Shown here one piece after another: positions 39,206-50,243 of a stretch of DNA of 64,000 nucleotides (its first letter is position 1; each line of letters starts with the position of its first letter). Source of the stretch: Porticoccaceae bacterium (GTDB lineage Bacteria; Pseudomonadota; Gammaproteobacteria; Pseudomonadales; Porticoccaceae); NCBI GenBank assembly GCA_018069525.1, contig JAGPUQ010000008.1, forward strand, positions 62,001-126,000, read 5' to 3'. The translations under genes and the position numbers were made by a program. The notes under the pieces are model-generated. The model ran no database searches and was not told the DNA's origin. It worked only from the letters and a program-made list of their open reading frames with translations.

Positions 39206-41326
39206 TTATCGACTGTAAAAACCTTTACCCTCTTTAGCTAATTTTTCCAGAAGCGGCGAAGGCGTCCAGTAATGTTCGCCAAACTGATCGGCATATTTTT
39301 TGTAAGCATCGCAAATAGTTTTTAAACCGATTTGATCGGCCCAGAACATCGGCCCGCCTTTATAGCCGGGGAAGCCGTAACCGTTAATCCAGATAATGTC
39401 GATGTCCAGAGGTCGGGCGGCAATGCCTTCTTCGAGAATTTTTGCACCTTCGTTAATCATCGGGTAGAGGCAGCGTTCGAGGATTTCCTGGTCGGAAATT
39501 TTTCTTTGTTCAATGCCAGCATGTTGAGCGCATTGAGCAATTAAGGCAGCAATTTCTGGATCGGGTATAGGAGTTCGGCCATCTTCGTACTTATAAATCC
39601 CGGCATGGGTTTTTTGTCCGTAACGACCGAGTTCGACAACCTTGTCGATCCAGACCGAGTCGCGCTTTTCAACCTTACCGGCCTTGCGTCGCTCTTCCCG
39701 AACTTTGTAACCTACGTCCAGCCCGGCCATATCCGCCATGGTGAATGGACCCATGGGGAAACCAAAATCGAAGAGCACTTTATCGATTTGCTCCGGGGTG
39801 GCGCCTTCTTCTACCAGAAACGCGGATTCCCGTGTGCGTTGGTGCAACATACGGTTGCCGACAAAGCCGTCGCATACCCCGACCAGCGCACCGATTTTTC
39901 CGATGCGCCTGGACAGGCTCATTACCGTAGCAATGACATCGTCGGCGGTATGTTCGCCGCGTACATTTTCCAGTAAGCGCATCACATTAGCGGGACTAAA
40001 AAAATGCATGCCGATGACGTCTTGCGGACGCTGAGTGACACTGGCGATTTCATCCACATCCAGCGTTGAAGTGTTGGTGGCGAGAATCGCGCCTTGCTTA
40101 CAGGTCGCGTCCAGAGTTTTAAAGACGTCTTTTTTAACGTCCATATTTTCGAATACCGCTTCGATCACAATATCCACATCGGCGATATCGGCGTAGGAAA
40201 TCGTGGGCTCAATGAGTGCCATGCGCTGTTCCACAGCGTCCAGCGAGATACGACCCTTCCTCGCGGTATTTTCGTAATTACTGCGAATCAGGGCGATACC
40301 TTTATCGAGATACTCCTGTTTCATTTCCAGTAATTTGACGGGAATACCGGCATTGGCAAAGTTCATCGCAATGCCGCCACCCATGGTGCCCGCGCCGATT
40401 ACTGCTGCAGTTTTAATGTCGCGTTTGGGGGTGTCCTTTGCCAGGCCTGGCACTTTGGCGACTTCGCGCTCGGCGAAAAAGATATGGCGCTGGGCAGCGG
40501 ATTCCGAGGAGGTCATTAGCTCCATAAACAATTCGCTCTCCCGAGCCATGCCTTCATCGAAGGGCAGCTCAAAGGCGGCGCGAATGGATTTGATAATATG
40601 AAAGGGCGCGAGAAAGCCGCGTTGCTTGCGGGCGATGCTCTGCTCGTAGTTATCGAATACTTCGGGGCCAGCGGCTTCTGGAGTAATGTCGCGAATGGCG
40701 CGGGGGCCAGTGCCGTCCGCCAGTAATTTTTCTGCGTAGGCAATGGCTGCTGTTTCCAGATCGCTTTCAACACTACCGTCAATACTGACGTCAACAATGG
40801 CATCGATAATGCCGAGCTTTAAGGCATCTTTAGCGGCGATATGATTACCCTTGACGATTAAATCCAGGGCGGCTTGAGCGCCAACTAAGCGAGGCAAGCG
40901 CTGAGTGCCACCCGCACCCGGCAATAAACCCAGGTGTACTTCGGGCAAGCCGATTCTGGCCGTGGGTACGGCAATGCGATAGTGGCAACCCAGTGCGACT
41001 TCAAGACCACCGCCCAGTGCGGTGCCGTGAATTGCCGCGACAATGGGTTTGCTGGCAGTTTCCATATTGCTGATTACCGGTACCAGACCCGGTTCGCCCA
41101 TACCTTTGGCGAATTCTTTAATGTCCGCACCGGCAATAAAGGTGCGACCTTCACAGATCAACACCATGGCTTTAACGGAGTCGTCTGCGAGTCCCAACTC
41201 GACGGCGGCCTTAAGCCCGGCGCGTACGGATTGCCCCAGCGCATTAACCGGGGGGTTATTGATTTTAATTAAGCCAATAGCGCCTTGCTTGGTAAAGCTA
41301 ACAGTGTCGGAAAGGGTAGCGGTCAT
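39206..41326 (-). CDS. Bifunctional enoyl-CoA hydratase / 3-hydroxyacyl-CoA dehydrogenase
   Basis: About 706 residues from the ATG of MTATLSDTVSF (a longer frame to 41377 has a poor start). The N-terminal crotonase domain shows FIAGADIKEFAKGMGEPG and ALGGGLEVALGCHYRIA. It is followed by a Rossmann 3-hydroxyacyl-CoA dehydrogenase (AVIGAGTMGGGIAMNFANAG) and C-terminal dimerisation domains (VGNRMLHQRTRESAFLVEEG). It catalyses two steps of beta-oxidation. The domain order and length match the FadJ/peroxisomal EHHADH type. No thiolase gene is adjacent, so its partner lies elsewhere. Confidence 0.92.
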   Translation of the reverse strand: MTATLSDTVSFTKQGAIGLIKINNPPVNALGQSVRAGLKAAVELGLADDSVKAMVLICEGRTFIAGADIKEFAKGMGEPGLVPVISNMETASKPIVAAIHGTALGGGLEVALGCHYRIAVPTARIGLPEVHLGLLPGAGGTQRLPRLVGAQAALDLIVKGNHIAAKDALKLGIIDAIVDVSIDGSVESDLETAAIAYAEKLLADGTGPRAIRDITPEAAGPEVFDNYEQSIARKQRGFLAPFHIIKSIRAAFELPFDEGMARESELFMELMTSSESAAQRHIFFAEREVAKVPGLAKDTPKRDIKTAAVIGAGTMGGGIAMNFANAGIPVKLLEMKQEYLDKGIALIRSNYENTARKGRISLDAVEQRMALIEPTISYADIADVDIVIEAVFENMDVKKDVFKTLDATCKQGAILATNTSTLDVDEIASVTQRPQDVIGMHFFSPANVMRLLENVRGEHTADDVIATVMSLSRRIGKIGALVGVCDGFVGNRMLHQRTRESAFLVEEGATPEQIDKVLFDFGFPMGPFTMADMAGLDVGYKVREERRKAGKVEKRDSVWIDKVVELGRYGQKTHAGIYKYEDGRTPIPDPEIAALIAQCAQHAGIEQRKISDQEILERCLYPMINEGAKILEEGIAARPLDIDIIWINGYGFPGYKGGPMFWADQIGLKTICDAYKKYADQFGEHYWTPSPLLEKLAKEGKGFYSR

Positions 41327-41400
41327 GATGATTTTCTCTTTTAATGAAACGGATTTGGCTATAGAAGGTTTAACCATAGGACTGAGGTCACAAATAAATT

Positions 41401-43041
41401 TTAGGTTTTAAGTTCGCAATCTTGAGGCTCGTGTTCGGACAGTAGTGTGACCGCTTTGGTGAGAGCCTCGAACCTGTTGTCGAGCACGCGATGAAAGTCC
41501 AGGCGATCCAGGGTGCCGGTTGAGTGTAAGGTTTCAACCACATTGGGCCGCGCGCCAAACACAATGACCAGGTCATCTTGTTCGTGAAGGCTGCGGATGG
41601 TTTCATCCAGGGCGAAGGAGGCGCTGCCGTCAATAAACGGCACATTTGATAAGTCGATCACCAGGACTTCTTTTTCGCCAGTGGTCAGTAACAATTTCGT
41701 TATGTCGTGGGCGGAACCGAAACTGAGCGGCCCCTCCATATGAAATAGTACGATTTTGCCCTCGGCTCTATCGAGTATTTCCGCTTCCTCTGGCGACAGG
41801 TTGGGAACGCCGTTGGAATTGGAAGTGAGTTGGGCACTTTTTAACTGGGCGTCGGCCATGCGCGAGACAAAAAGCAGAGACGCCATAATGATGCCGACCG
41901 CAACCGCGACAATAAGATCGACAAAAATGGTGATCAGCAGAGTGGTTAGCATAATGACCACGCCTGCAAGTGGAGCGCGGTGCATACGTTTAATATAGTT
42001 CCAGTCAATAATGTCGACGCCAACTTTAATTAAAATACCGCCGAGTACTGCCAGTGGTATTTGGCTCGCTGCGCCACTAAAGCCGAGTACCAGTAACAGC
42101 AGTATTACCGCGTGTAGTATTCCCGCCAAACGAGTGGTGCCACCGGCGCGAATGTTGGTCAGTGTGCGCATGGTCGCTCCCGCTCCCGCGATGCCACCAA
42201 ACAGACCAGCGACCACATTGCCAATGCCCTGACCGATCAATTCGCGATTGGAGTCGTGGTGCGTGCGAGTCATGCTATCGGCAACTAGCGAAGTCAGTAG
42301 TGAATCAATGGCACCGAGAAAAGCCAGAATAATGGCGAACTTGATGATAAAAGGAATATCGGCCAGTGCGACGTCGGGTATGGTAAGCGTAGGAAAGCCG
42401 GCCGGAATTTCGCCGATGGTCGGTGCGGTGGAAAAATAAAATACCCCCGCCAGTGTGCCAACAAAAGCTGCAATAAGTGGGGGTGGCAGCAGCACGGCGA
42501 GACGCTTTGGAGTGGCGAACATAATCAGTAAGGTGATGGCGCTAAGGCCCAGTGCGTGGGTGTTTGCTTCACCCAGTATTTCTGGCAGCGCGGTGAGCTT
42601 TGTCAATATATCGCCATTAGGCGCGCTATGGCCTAGCAGCGGCGCGATTTGAAGAATGATAATAATACCGCCGATACCGCTCATAAACCCGGATACCACC
42701 GGGTGGGGCACCAGTTTGATAAAGCGGCCAATGCCGGCCAGGCCAAATAGTATCTGGAAACCACCGGCGAGGATCACCGTAGAAAATGCCAGCGCCAAAT
42801 TGCCGGAGAAGTGTGTGACCACGAGAGCCATGACCACGGTCATCGGCCCGGTGGGGCCGGTAATTTGTGTTGAAGTGCCGCCAAATATGGCGGCAAAAAA
42901 CCCGGTAAAGATGGCACCGTAGAGCCCGGCGACTGCCCCGGCTCCGGAGGAGATGCCAAATGCCAGGGCCAGGGGCAGTGCGACGATAGCCGCCGTTAAG
43001 CCACCAAAAATATCGCCTTTAATGTTCTGAGTGGTGAACAT
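41401..43041 (-). CDS. SulP-family anion transporter with STAS domain
   Basis: A 546-residue protein with a SulP membrane domain (GLTAAIVALPLALAFGISSG, GPTGPMTVVMALVV, NELIGQGIGNVVAGLFGGIA-like region) and a C-terminal STAS domain (about 430-535: VLVIDLSNVPFIDGSASFAL). Members carry sulfate, bicarbonate or dicarboxylates. Substrate not assignable from sequence. Confidence 0.92.
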   Translation of the reverse strand: MFTTQNIKGDIFGGLTAAIVALPLALAFGISSGAGAVAGLYGAIFTGFFAAIFGGTSTQITGPTGPMTVVMALVVTHFSGNLALAFSTVILAGGFQILFGLAGIGRFIKLVPHPVVSGFMSGIGGIIIILQIAPLLGHSAPNGDILTKLTALPEILGEANTHALGLSAITLLIMFATPKRLAVLLPPPLIAAFVGTLAGVFYFSTAPTIGEIPAGFPTLTIPDVALADIPFIIKFAIILAFLGAIDSLLTSLVADSMTRTHHDSNRELIGQGIGNVVAGLFGGIAGAGATMRTLTNIRAGGTTRLAGILHAVILLLLVLGFSGAASQIPLAVLGGILIKVGVDIIDWNYIKRMHRAPLAGVVIMLTTLLITIFVDLIVAVAVGIIMASLLFVSRMADAQLKSAQLTSNSNGVPNLSPEEAEILDRAEGKIVLFHMEGPLSFGSAHDITKLLLTTGEKEVLVIDLSNVPFIDGSASFALDETIRSLHEQDDLVIVFGARPNVVETLHSTGTLDRLDFHRVLDNRFEALTKAVTLLSEHEPQDCELKT

Positions 43042-43093
43042 AGGTAAATTCGCTGTGCCTTTTTTTACGAGTTCAGTTTTTACGGGTTTAGTT

Positions 43094-43453
43094 TTACGAG
43101 TTTAGTTGATTTAGATGCTGTTGTAGCGCGGTGAGGTAGGCTTCCGCTGGTGCGTGTGTCGAGAGGATATCGAGCATGGTTTGTCCCTGCGGGTTGACCG
43201 CATTTAAATTGCGTCCAGCGGCGATAAAAAACCCTAACAAGGTTGAGAAGTTTTCTGGCCCCATTCCGCGATAGGCTTTTTCGAGCACGTGGAAATCAGC
43301 ATCCAGGCCTTCCTGCGCGTCTAAATCGAGAAAGGTTTTTATGCGTGCATCGTCAAAAATTTCGCCGAGAATTTTTTTCTTGTCTTTTTTTAAAGTCGCT
43401 GGTTTTAAAGTCGCTGGTTTTAATACAGTTGGTTTCAATACCGCTGATGTCAT
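43094..43453 (-). CDS. PA4642-family small protein
   Basis: A 119-residue protein resembling Pseudomonas PA4642: KKDKKKILGEIFDDARIKTF, then DFHVLEKAYRGMGPENFSTL and LGFFIAAGRNLNAVNPQGQT. The family is conserved in the Pseudomonas/Cellvibrio group and of unknown function. Its first 22 residues are a repetitive Leu-Lys-Pro-Thr stretch encoded by imperfect 15-base repeats; the true start may be the inner part of this stretch, but no other Met exists. Confidence 0.8.
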   Translation of the reverse strand: MTSAVLKPTVLKPATLKPATLKKDKKKILGEIFDDARIKTFLDLDAQEGLDADFHVLEKAYRGMGPENFSTLLGFFIAAGRNLNAVNPQGQTMLDILSTHAPAEAYLTALQQHLNQLNS

Positions 43454-43512
43454 AACAAAACCTATATCTATGTTTCTAGATCTATGTATCTAGATCTATG
43501 TATCTAGATCAA
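43385..43512. repeat. Two short-repeat clusters at the PA4642-type gene / gatB junction
   Basis: The first cluster is AAAGTCGCTGGTTTT repeated about four times with drift inside the 5' end of the small gene. The second is ATCTATGTATCTAG (period 14) repeated about three times across 43462-43508. The gatB stop codon lies inside the second cluster. Confidence 0.75.
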
Positions 43513-44961
43513 TGCGTCTAGCTTTTTCAGTAGCACTTCATTCACTTGTTGTGGGTTGGCCTGGCCTTTCGAGGCCTTCATGATTTGGCCAACAAAGTAG
43601 CCGAGCATCTTGGGTCGCTTGCTGGCGTCGGCTTTGGCGTAATTAGCCACCTGCTGCGCGCTGTTGGCGATCACTTCATCGACCAGAGTCTCGATTGCAC
43701 CACTGTCGGAAACTTGTTTTAGACCGAGTTGTTCAATGATGTCGTCGGCGCTGGATTTATCCGCAGGGTTATTCCAGAGCGCCTCAAAAACCGTCCTGGC
43801 CATTTTATTAGAAATGCTGCCGTCTTTAATCCGCACTATCAAGCCGCCCAGTTGTTCGGCGCTGACCGGACTGTCGTTGATGTCTGTTTCACTACTATTT
43901 AACTGTGCGGAAAGCTCACCCATGATCCAGTTGGCGGCGAGTTTGGCGTCGTCGGCGACCTCTGCTGAGGCTTCAAAGTAGTGGGCCATGGACGCGTCGT
44001 CGCTGAGTATGCCGGCGTCGTAATCCGACAGTGAATAGTCGGCCATGTAGCGCTTTTTGCGGGCCTCGGGCAATTCCGGCAGGCTGGCGCGCAGTGCTTC
44101 GATATGGTTTTGCTCAATCACCACCGGCAATAAGTCGGGGCAGGGGAAGTAGCGGTAGTCGTTGGCTTCCTCTTTGCTGCGCATAGAACGAGCGCTGTCG
44201 GTATCGCCGTCGTAAAGGCGGGTTTCCTGTCTGATGGTGCCGCCGTCTTCGAGCACATCAATTTGACGGGCGACTTCCTTGGCGATGGCTTTTTCCATAA
44301 AGCGGAAAGAGTTGAGGTTTTTGGTTTCGGTGCGAGTACCGAGAGGTTCATCGGGTCGGCGCACCGACACGTTGACATCAAAACGCAGGGAACCCTGAGA
44401 CATTTTGCCATCGCAAATACCGATAGACGTCACCAGACCGTGTAATTTTTTGGCAAAAGCCAGCGCTTCTTCGGCGTTGCTGATATCCGGTTCGGTGACA
44501 ATTTCAATCAATGGTGTTCCCGCCCGGTTTAGATCAATACCGGACATACCATCAAAGTCTTCGTGCAAAGACTTGCCCGCATCTTCTTCGAGGTGGGCGT
44601 GGTGGATGCGAATATTTTTATGGCTGCCGTCGGCCAGAGTGATTTCGACGGTGCCGGGGCCAACAATGGGTTTATCTAGTTGGGTGGTTTGATAGCCTTT
44701 GGGCAAATCTGGGTAAAAGTAATTTTTGCGATCAAAGGCTGACACCAGGTTGATCTCGGCGTCGATGGCGAGGCCGAATAAAATAGCCATATCCACGGCT
44801 TTTTTATTGAGTACCGGTAGTGTGCCGGGCATGGCCAGGTCGATAGCGCAGGCCTGAGTATTCGGAGCGGCACCAAAGGCAGTGCTCGCGCCGGAGAAAA
44901 TTTTAGTTTTGGTCGCCAGTTGCACGTGGATTTCGAGGCCGATTACGGTTTCCCAGCTCAT
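43504..44961 (-). CDS. gatB: Asp/Glu-tRNA amidotransferase subunit B
   Basis: A 485-residue Gat[60 protein letters not shown] and the C-terminal YqeY tail. With GatA and GatC it amidates mischarged Glu-tRNA(Gln) or Asp-tRNA(Asn). It starts at an ATGA overlap with the gatA stop. Confidence 0.97.
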   Translation of the reverse strand: MSWETVIGLEIHVQLATKTKIFSGASTAFGAAPNTQACAIDLAMPGTLPVLNKKAVDMAILFGLAIDAEINLVSAFDRKNYFYPDLPKGYQTTQLDKPIVGPGTVEITLADGSHKNIRIHHAHLEEDAGKSLHEDFDGMSGIDLNRAGTPLIEIVTEPDISNAEEALAFAKKLHGLVTSIGICDGKMSQGSLRFDVNVSVRRPDEPLGTRTETKNLNSFRFMEKAIAKEVARQIDVLEDGGTIRQETRLYDGDTDSARSMRSKEEANDYRYFPCPDLLPVVIEQNHIEALRASLPELPEARKKRYMADYSLSDYDAGILSDDASMAHYFEASAEVADDAKLAANWIMGELSAQLNSSETDINDSPVSAEQLGGLIVRIKDGSISNKMARTVFEALWNNPADKSSADDIIEQLGLKQVSDSGAIETLVDEVIANSAQQVANYAKADASKRPKMLGYFVGQIMKASKGQANPQQVNEVLLKKLDALI

Positions 44962-46463
44962 GCTGATTCTCCGTTTGCGTGTGCAATACTTTCATCTTGG
45001 AGACTTACGTTGGTAATAGAGGGCGGCGCCAATTGATGCCAGTCGGTTTGCTGCTGGAAGCGGTGGGCAATATTCAACATGCGCGCCTCGTCGAAATAGT
45101 TGCCGATCAATTGCAGCCCCACGGGTTTGTCGTCCACTAAACCGCAGGGGATAGACATGCCTGGCAGCCCGGCCAGGTTGGTGGCAATGGTGTAAATGTC
45201 TTCCAGGTACATGGCTACCGGATCGCTACCTTTGGAGCCGAATTCAAACGCTGGGTTTGGACAGGTGGGGCCCATAATGATATCAACCTGCTTAAAAGCG
45301 GCGACAAAATCTTGCTGGATCAGACGGCGCACCTGTAATGCTTTTTTGTAATAGGCGTCATAGTAACCGGCGGACAGGCAATAGGCGCCGACTAAAATGC
45401 GGCGTTTTACTTCGTCGCCAAAACCTTCTGCCCGCGAGCGCTTGTAGAGGTCTTCCAGGTCCTGGGGATTGTCACAGCGGTGGCCGTAGCGCACGCCATC
45501 AAAGCGGGACAGGTTGGCGGAGGCCTCGGCGGGGGCGATAACATAATAGGCCGGGACCGATAAATTGGAGTGGGGCAGGCTGATGTCTTTAATCGTCGCA
45601 CCCAGGTTTTCGTATTCCCGTAGCGCGTCCTGCACCGCTTGTTCGACGGCGGGATTGAGTCCGTCGCCGAAGTATTGTTCTGGCACGCCGATGGTGAGGC
45701 CGTCGAGCTTAGCGTTCAAAGTCGCGGTGTAATCGGGTACGGGGCGCTCCAGACAGGTGGAGTCTTTGTCGTCAAAACTGGCCATGGTGTTGAGTAGCAC
45801 CGCGACATCCTCGGCGTTGCGTGCCATCGGGCCGCCCTGGTCGAGACTGGAGGCGAAGGCGATCATGCCCCAGCGCGACACCCGGCCATAGGTGGGTTTT
45901 AGTCCGGTGATGCCACACAGTGCAGCCGGTTGTCGAATCGAGCCGCCGGTATCGGTGGCCGTGGCGGCAGGAGTAAGACGCGCGGCAATTGCGGCGGCGG
46001 AACCGCCGGAAGAGCCCCCGGGTACGCACTGGGTTTGCCAGGGGTTCTTCACCGGGCCGTAGTAACTGGTTTCGTTGGAGGAGCCCATCGCGAACTCGTC
46101 CATATTGGTTTTACCCAATACTACGGCACCAGCCGCGGCAAAATTCTCGACGACGGTGGCATTGTAGGGCGGTACGAAGGTGTCGAGCATGCGCGAACCA
46201 CAACTGGTGCGCACTCCCTCGGTGCAAAAAATATCTTTGTGAGCCATGGGCACGCCACAGAGGACTGGGGTATTACCTTTGGCCAGTTGCTGATCTGCCG
46301 CAGCAGCCTGCGCCAGTGCTTGTTCAGCAGTGACGGTAATAAAGCTGTTATAGACCCCATCGAGTTGGTCGATGCGGTTGAGGAAATGGTGGGTCAGTTC
46401 TACGCTGGAGAATTCGCCGCTGCGTAGGCCCTTGCTGAGTTCTGTAAGAGTTTTGTTGTGCAT
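44958..46463 (-). CDS. gatA: Asp/Glu-tRNA amidotransferase subunit A
   Basis: A 501-residue amidase: K in [20 protein letters not shown], the cis-Ser/Ser loop in [19 protein letters not shown] and [20 protein letters not shown]. It releases ammonia from glutamine or asparagine for transfer by GatB. About 106 bases of repeat-rich sequence separate it from gatC. Confidence 0.97.
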   Translation of the reverse strand: MHNKTLTELSKGLRSGEFSSVELTHHFLNRIDQLDGVYNSFITVTAEQALAQAAAADQQLAKGNTPVLCGVPMAHKDIFCTEGVRTSCGSRMLDTFVPPYNATVVENFAAAGAVVLGKTNMDEFAMGSSNETSYYGPVKNPWQTQCVPGGSSGGSAAAIAARLTPAATATDTGGSIRQPAALCGITGLKPTYGRVSRWGMIAFASSLDQGGPMARNAEDVAVLLNTMASFDDKDSTCLERPVPDYTATLNAKLDGLTIGVPEQYFGDGLNPAVEQAVQDALREYENLGATIKDISLPHSNLSVPAYYVIAPAEASANLSRFDGVRYGHRCDNPQDLEDLYKRSRAEGFGDEVKRRILVGAYCLSAGYYDAYYKKALQVRRLIQQDFVAAFKQVDIIMGPTCPNPAFEFGSKGSDPVAMYLEDIYTIATNLAGLPGMSIPCGLVDDKPVGLQLIGNYFDEARMLNIAHRFQQQTDWHQLAPPSITNVSLQDESIAHANGESA

Positions 46464-46545
46464 GTCTATCTATATCGTAAGTTGGCTATCGTTAATGAGC
46501 TATCGTAAATTGGCTGTCGTAGTGTTGAGAGCCGATGGTTGGGTG
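46464..46545. repeat. Degenerate repeat block between gatC and gatA
   Basis: GTTGGCTATCGTTAATGAGC, TATCGTAAATTGGC and TGTCGTAGTG repeat a (G)GCTATCGTAA-like unit of 10-13 bases, three to four times, across the gap and upstream of the gatA start. Confidence 0.6.
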
Positions 46546-46569
46546 CAGGGCCTGGCTGTTTTGGCGCCC

Positions 46570-46857
46570 TTATTCAATCACGCGGGGCACCAAATACAGT
46601 CCGTCGGCTACCGCCGGGGCAATGTTTTGGAAGTTTTCCCGGCAATTGGCTTCGCTTACGGTGTCGGCGCGTAAGCGTTGCGTGGCATCCAAAGGGTTGG
46701 CCATGGGCTCCACCGCAGTGGTGTCGGCCGCCTGTAGTTGGTCCACCAGAGTCAGTACGCTATTAATACTGTTGGTGGTTGCGACTATGTTCTCTTCGGT
46801 AATGCCGATTTGGGCCAATTTTGCGAGTTTTTCAATATCGGCACGTTCAATGGTCAT
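46570..46857 (-). CDS. gatC: Asp/Glu-tRNA amidotransferase subunit C
   Basis: About 95 residues from the ATG of [20 protein letters not shown], which has an AAGGGA ribosome site; a longer frame to 46911 is not needed. [20 protein letters not shown]-like C-terminus is typical. GatC stabilises the GatA-GatB complex. First gene of the gatCAB operon, divergent from mreB. Confidence 0.94.
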   Translation of the reverse strand: MTIERADIEKLAKLAQIGITEENIVATTNSINSVLTLVDQLQAADTTAVEPMANPLDATQRLRADTVSEANCRENFQNIAPAVADGLYLVPRVIE

Positions 46858-47083
46858 GCTATAGTTTCCCTTCGTTGTGAGCGCCCCTTGCGAGGCGATG
46901 CAGATTACCATATTTGGCGGTTGCCCTGAATCCTTAGCGTTGTTAGAGTTCCTGTGTTTAGGCTCGTAGCGCCGTATTATGCTGCTGGGCTATCCTACGT
47001 CCAGTTACGTGCGGCTACGTGCGCTTTGTACTCTACGTAGATGTGCTACTTATAAATAAACCCGGCTCTTAAGCCCAATCTGA

Positions 47084-48148
<1,065 letters not shown>

Positions 48149-48209
48149 ACATCGTTCGCACACGCTAGTGGAGTAGCTCGAAATAGAGAGGAAGCTGTTT
48201 AGTAAACGG

Positions 48210-49097
48210 ATGACGGCACCAGGCATGCTGGTGCTGCTGGCGCTGGCCCTGGCGCTGTTATTTGTGGATCGCAATACCCGCTGGCTCGAGCCCACTCGAA
48301 CCTGGATAGACAGCGCGGCGCAACCGCTACGCTGGTTGAGTAATACCCCTTCTAATGTTGCCAAGTGGAGCGATCAAAATCTATTGAGTCGCAGCGAACT
48401 CGTGGCCGACAATCAGCGTCTTAAAACGGAAGTGTTGGTGCTGAAAGGAGAGGTTCAGCGCGTCGTCGATCTCTCTGTGGAAAATGCTCGACTGCGAAAT
48501 CTGCTCAGCGCGCGGGAATTACTCAAGACCCGTGTGCTGGTCGCCGAGCTAATTGGCGTGTCCACCATGCCTCTGCGTCACCAGGTGACCGTTAATCGCG
48601 GTGCGCGGGACGGTGTGTTTGTAGGCCAGGCGGTGCTTGATGGCGATGGTTTAATGGGCCAGGTGATAGCCGTCGATAACGATCGCTCCCAGGTGATGTT
48701 AATCAGCGATGCGCGTCACGCCATACCGGTACAGATAGCAGAATTTGGCACGCGTCTTATCGCCGAAGGTACCGGAGATTATCAGCGCCTGCAGCTACGC
48801 CATGTACCGCCAACACTAAATATTAAGGAGCACGACCTGTTGCTGAGCTCGGGTCTTGGTGGGCGTTTTCCGGCCGGTTATCCGGTGGGTAGAGTTGCAA
48901 CCATCGAACGCAAATCCGGACAGGACTTTGTGGAAGTCACGGTGCTGCCGACCGCACAACTGAATCGCAGTCGTCACCTGTTGCTATTATTTACTGAAGT
49001 TAATCCGATTCCTCATAGTGGCGTCAGTAGTAGCATCGATAGTGATATTGATGGTGATATAAATAATAACGAGAGAGATAAAGCCGATGTCGACTAG
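48210..49097 (+). CDS. mreC: Rod shape-determining protein MreC
   Basis: A 295-residue bitopic protein: TM (MLVLLALALALLFV), coiled coil (about 65-100) and periplasmic beta domains (VNRGARDGVFVGQAVLDGDG, LLLSSGLGGRFPAGYPVGRV). The C-terminal 25 residues are Ser/Asp/Asn low complexity encoded by short repeats. The next gene overlaps its stop by about 11 bases. Confidence 0.96.
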   Translation: MTAPGMLVLLALALALLFVDRNTRWLEPTRTWIDSAAQPLRWLSNTPSNVAKWSDQNLLSRSELVADNQRLKTEVLVLKGEVQRVVDLSVENARLRNLLSARELLKTRVLVAELIGVSTMPLRHQVTVNRGARDGVFVGQAVLDGDGLMGQVIAVDNDRSQVMLISDARHAIPVQIAEFGTRLIAEGTGDYQRLQLRHVPPTLNIKEHDLLLSSGLGGRFPAGYPVGRVATIERKSGQDFVEVTVLPTAQLNRSRHLLLLFTEVNPIPHSGVSSSIDSDIDGDINNNERDKADVD

Positions 49098-49566
49098 GCG
49101 ACTATCACTAGTTCTGGTATTGACTAGCCTGCTAGTGGCTCTGGTCTTCAGTTTTGGCGCCGGGCGCAGTGAGTGGTTGTACTGGAAGCCGCCCATCGTT
49201 CTGCTGGTTGCTTTGTATTGGTTGCTGTTTGAGCCGCAAACCTTCGGCCTGGTATTTGCGTTTACGCTCGGCTTATTGGTGGATTTTGTCAGCGGTGCTC
49301 CGGCAGGAGAATCCGCCATGGCATTTTGCGTGACGGCATATTGGGCGCAGACCCTGGAACACCGCTTGCTACACTTCACCATCTTTCATCAGTGCCTATT
49401 AATAGCTGGATTAGTCGTGGTCTACCAACTGATATCGGTGGCTATCGACCTCGCGATACACGGTGGTGCTTTGCAGTTGGCCCTGCTTTATCCCGCCTTG
49501 AGCGCCATCCTGGTTTGGCCATTTATCGCCGGTGTATTAGGTCGCCTACATCGGCGCTCGCTGTAA
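49087..49566 (+). CDS. mreD: Rod shape-determining protein MreD
   Basis: A 159-residue membrane protein with five hydrophobic helices and the WKPPIVLLVALYWLLFEP and GLLVDFVSGAPAGESAM segments typical of MreD. It links MreC to the elongation machinery. It overlaps mreC and is followed 8 bases later by maf. Confidence 0.94.
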   Translation: MSTRRLSLVLVLTSLLVALVFSFGAGRSEWLYWKPPIVLLVALYWLLFEPQTFGLVFAFTLGLLVDFVSGAPAGESAMAFCVTAYWAQTLEHRLLHFTIFHQCLLIAGLVVVYQLISVAIDLAIHGGALQLALLYPALSAILVWPFIAGVLGRLHRRSL

Positions 49567-49574
49567 CTTCACCG

Positions 49575-50243
49575 ATGAGCTCTGACTTCGGCCCGGTTGA
49601 TCAACCTGAGGATGCCGACTTTATTCTGGCCTCGGCATCGCCCCGGCGACAACAATTACTTTCCAGTATGCGCACCCGCTTCAGGGTTGTGCCTGCAGAT
49701 ATTGATGAAACGCCGACGCCCGATGAATGTCCTAGTGAGTACGTTTTGCGCATGGCTCGCGGCAAAGCCGAAGCGGTTTATCGACGCTCTGCTGATAGGG
49801 ATAGCTCTGGCCGGAGGCTTCCGGTACTGGGCGCCGACACGGCCGTTATTGCCCCGGCGAAAAAGTCTGCGGGGGAACACATTTTCGGCAAACCCGAATC
49901 CGAAGATCACGCTGTTGAAATGTTAATGGCTCTGTCTGGCAAACCCCATCGCGTACTATCGGCGCTTGCTGTGGTTGCCGGCGACACCACAGCGCCGATG
50001 AGCGAATCCAGACTGGTGGAGACTGAAGTTACTTTCCGAGTATTAAGCGAATCCGAATGCCACGCCTACTGGCGTAGCGGTGAACCGAAGGGCAAGGCGG
50101 GTGCTTACGCGATACAGGGACTTGGCAGCATCTTTGTCACGCATCTCGTGGGTAGTTATTCGAGCGTGGTGGGGCTTCCCGTGGCAGAAACCTATACACT
50201 ATTGCAAACATATAATATTCCTTGTGGGTTGAGCGGGCTATGA
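49575..50243 (+). CDS. Maf/YhdE-type nucleotide pyrophosphatase
   Basis: A 222-residue product starting at the ATG 8 bases after mreD. FILASASPRRQQLLSS and VLGADTAVI with KPESEDHAVEMLMALSGKPH are the Maf signatures. YhdE-type members hydrolyse dTTP and UTP; the mreBCD-maf-rng context supports that type. The stop overlaps the rng start (ATGA). Confidence 0.94.
   Translation: MSSDFGPVDQPEDADFILASASPRRQQLLSSMRTRFRVVPADIDETPTPDECPSEYVLRMARGKAEAVYRRSADRDSSGRRLPVLGADTAVIAPAKKSAGEHIFGKPESEDHAVEMLMALSGKPHRVLSALAVVAGDTTAPMSESRLVETEVTFRVLSESECHAYWRSGEPKGKAGAYAIQGLGSIFVTHLVGSYSSVVGLPVAETYTLLQTYNIPCGLSGL

Noticed and set aside
43462-43508. CRISPR-like repeat array
   Set aside because: Units are 14 bases with no spacers; it is a plain tandem repeat at a gene end.
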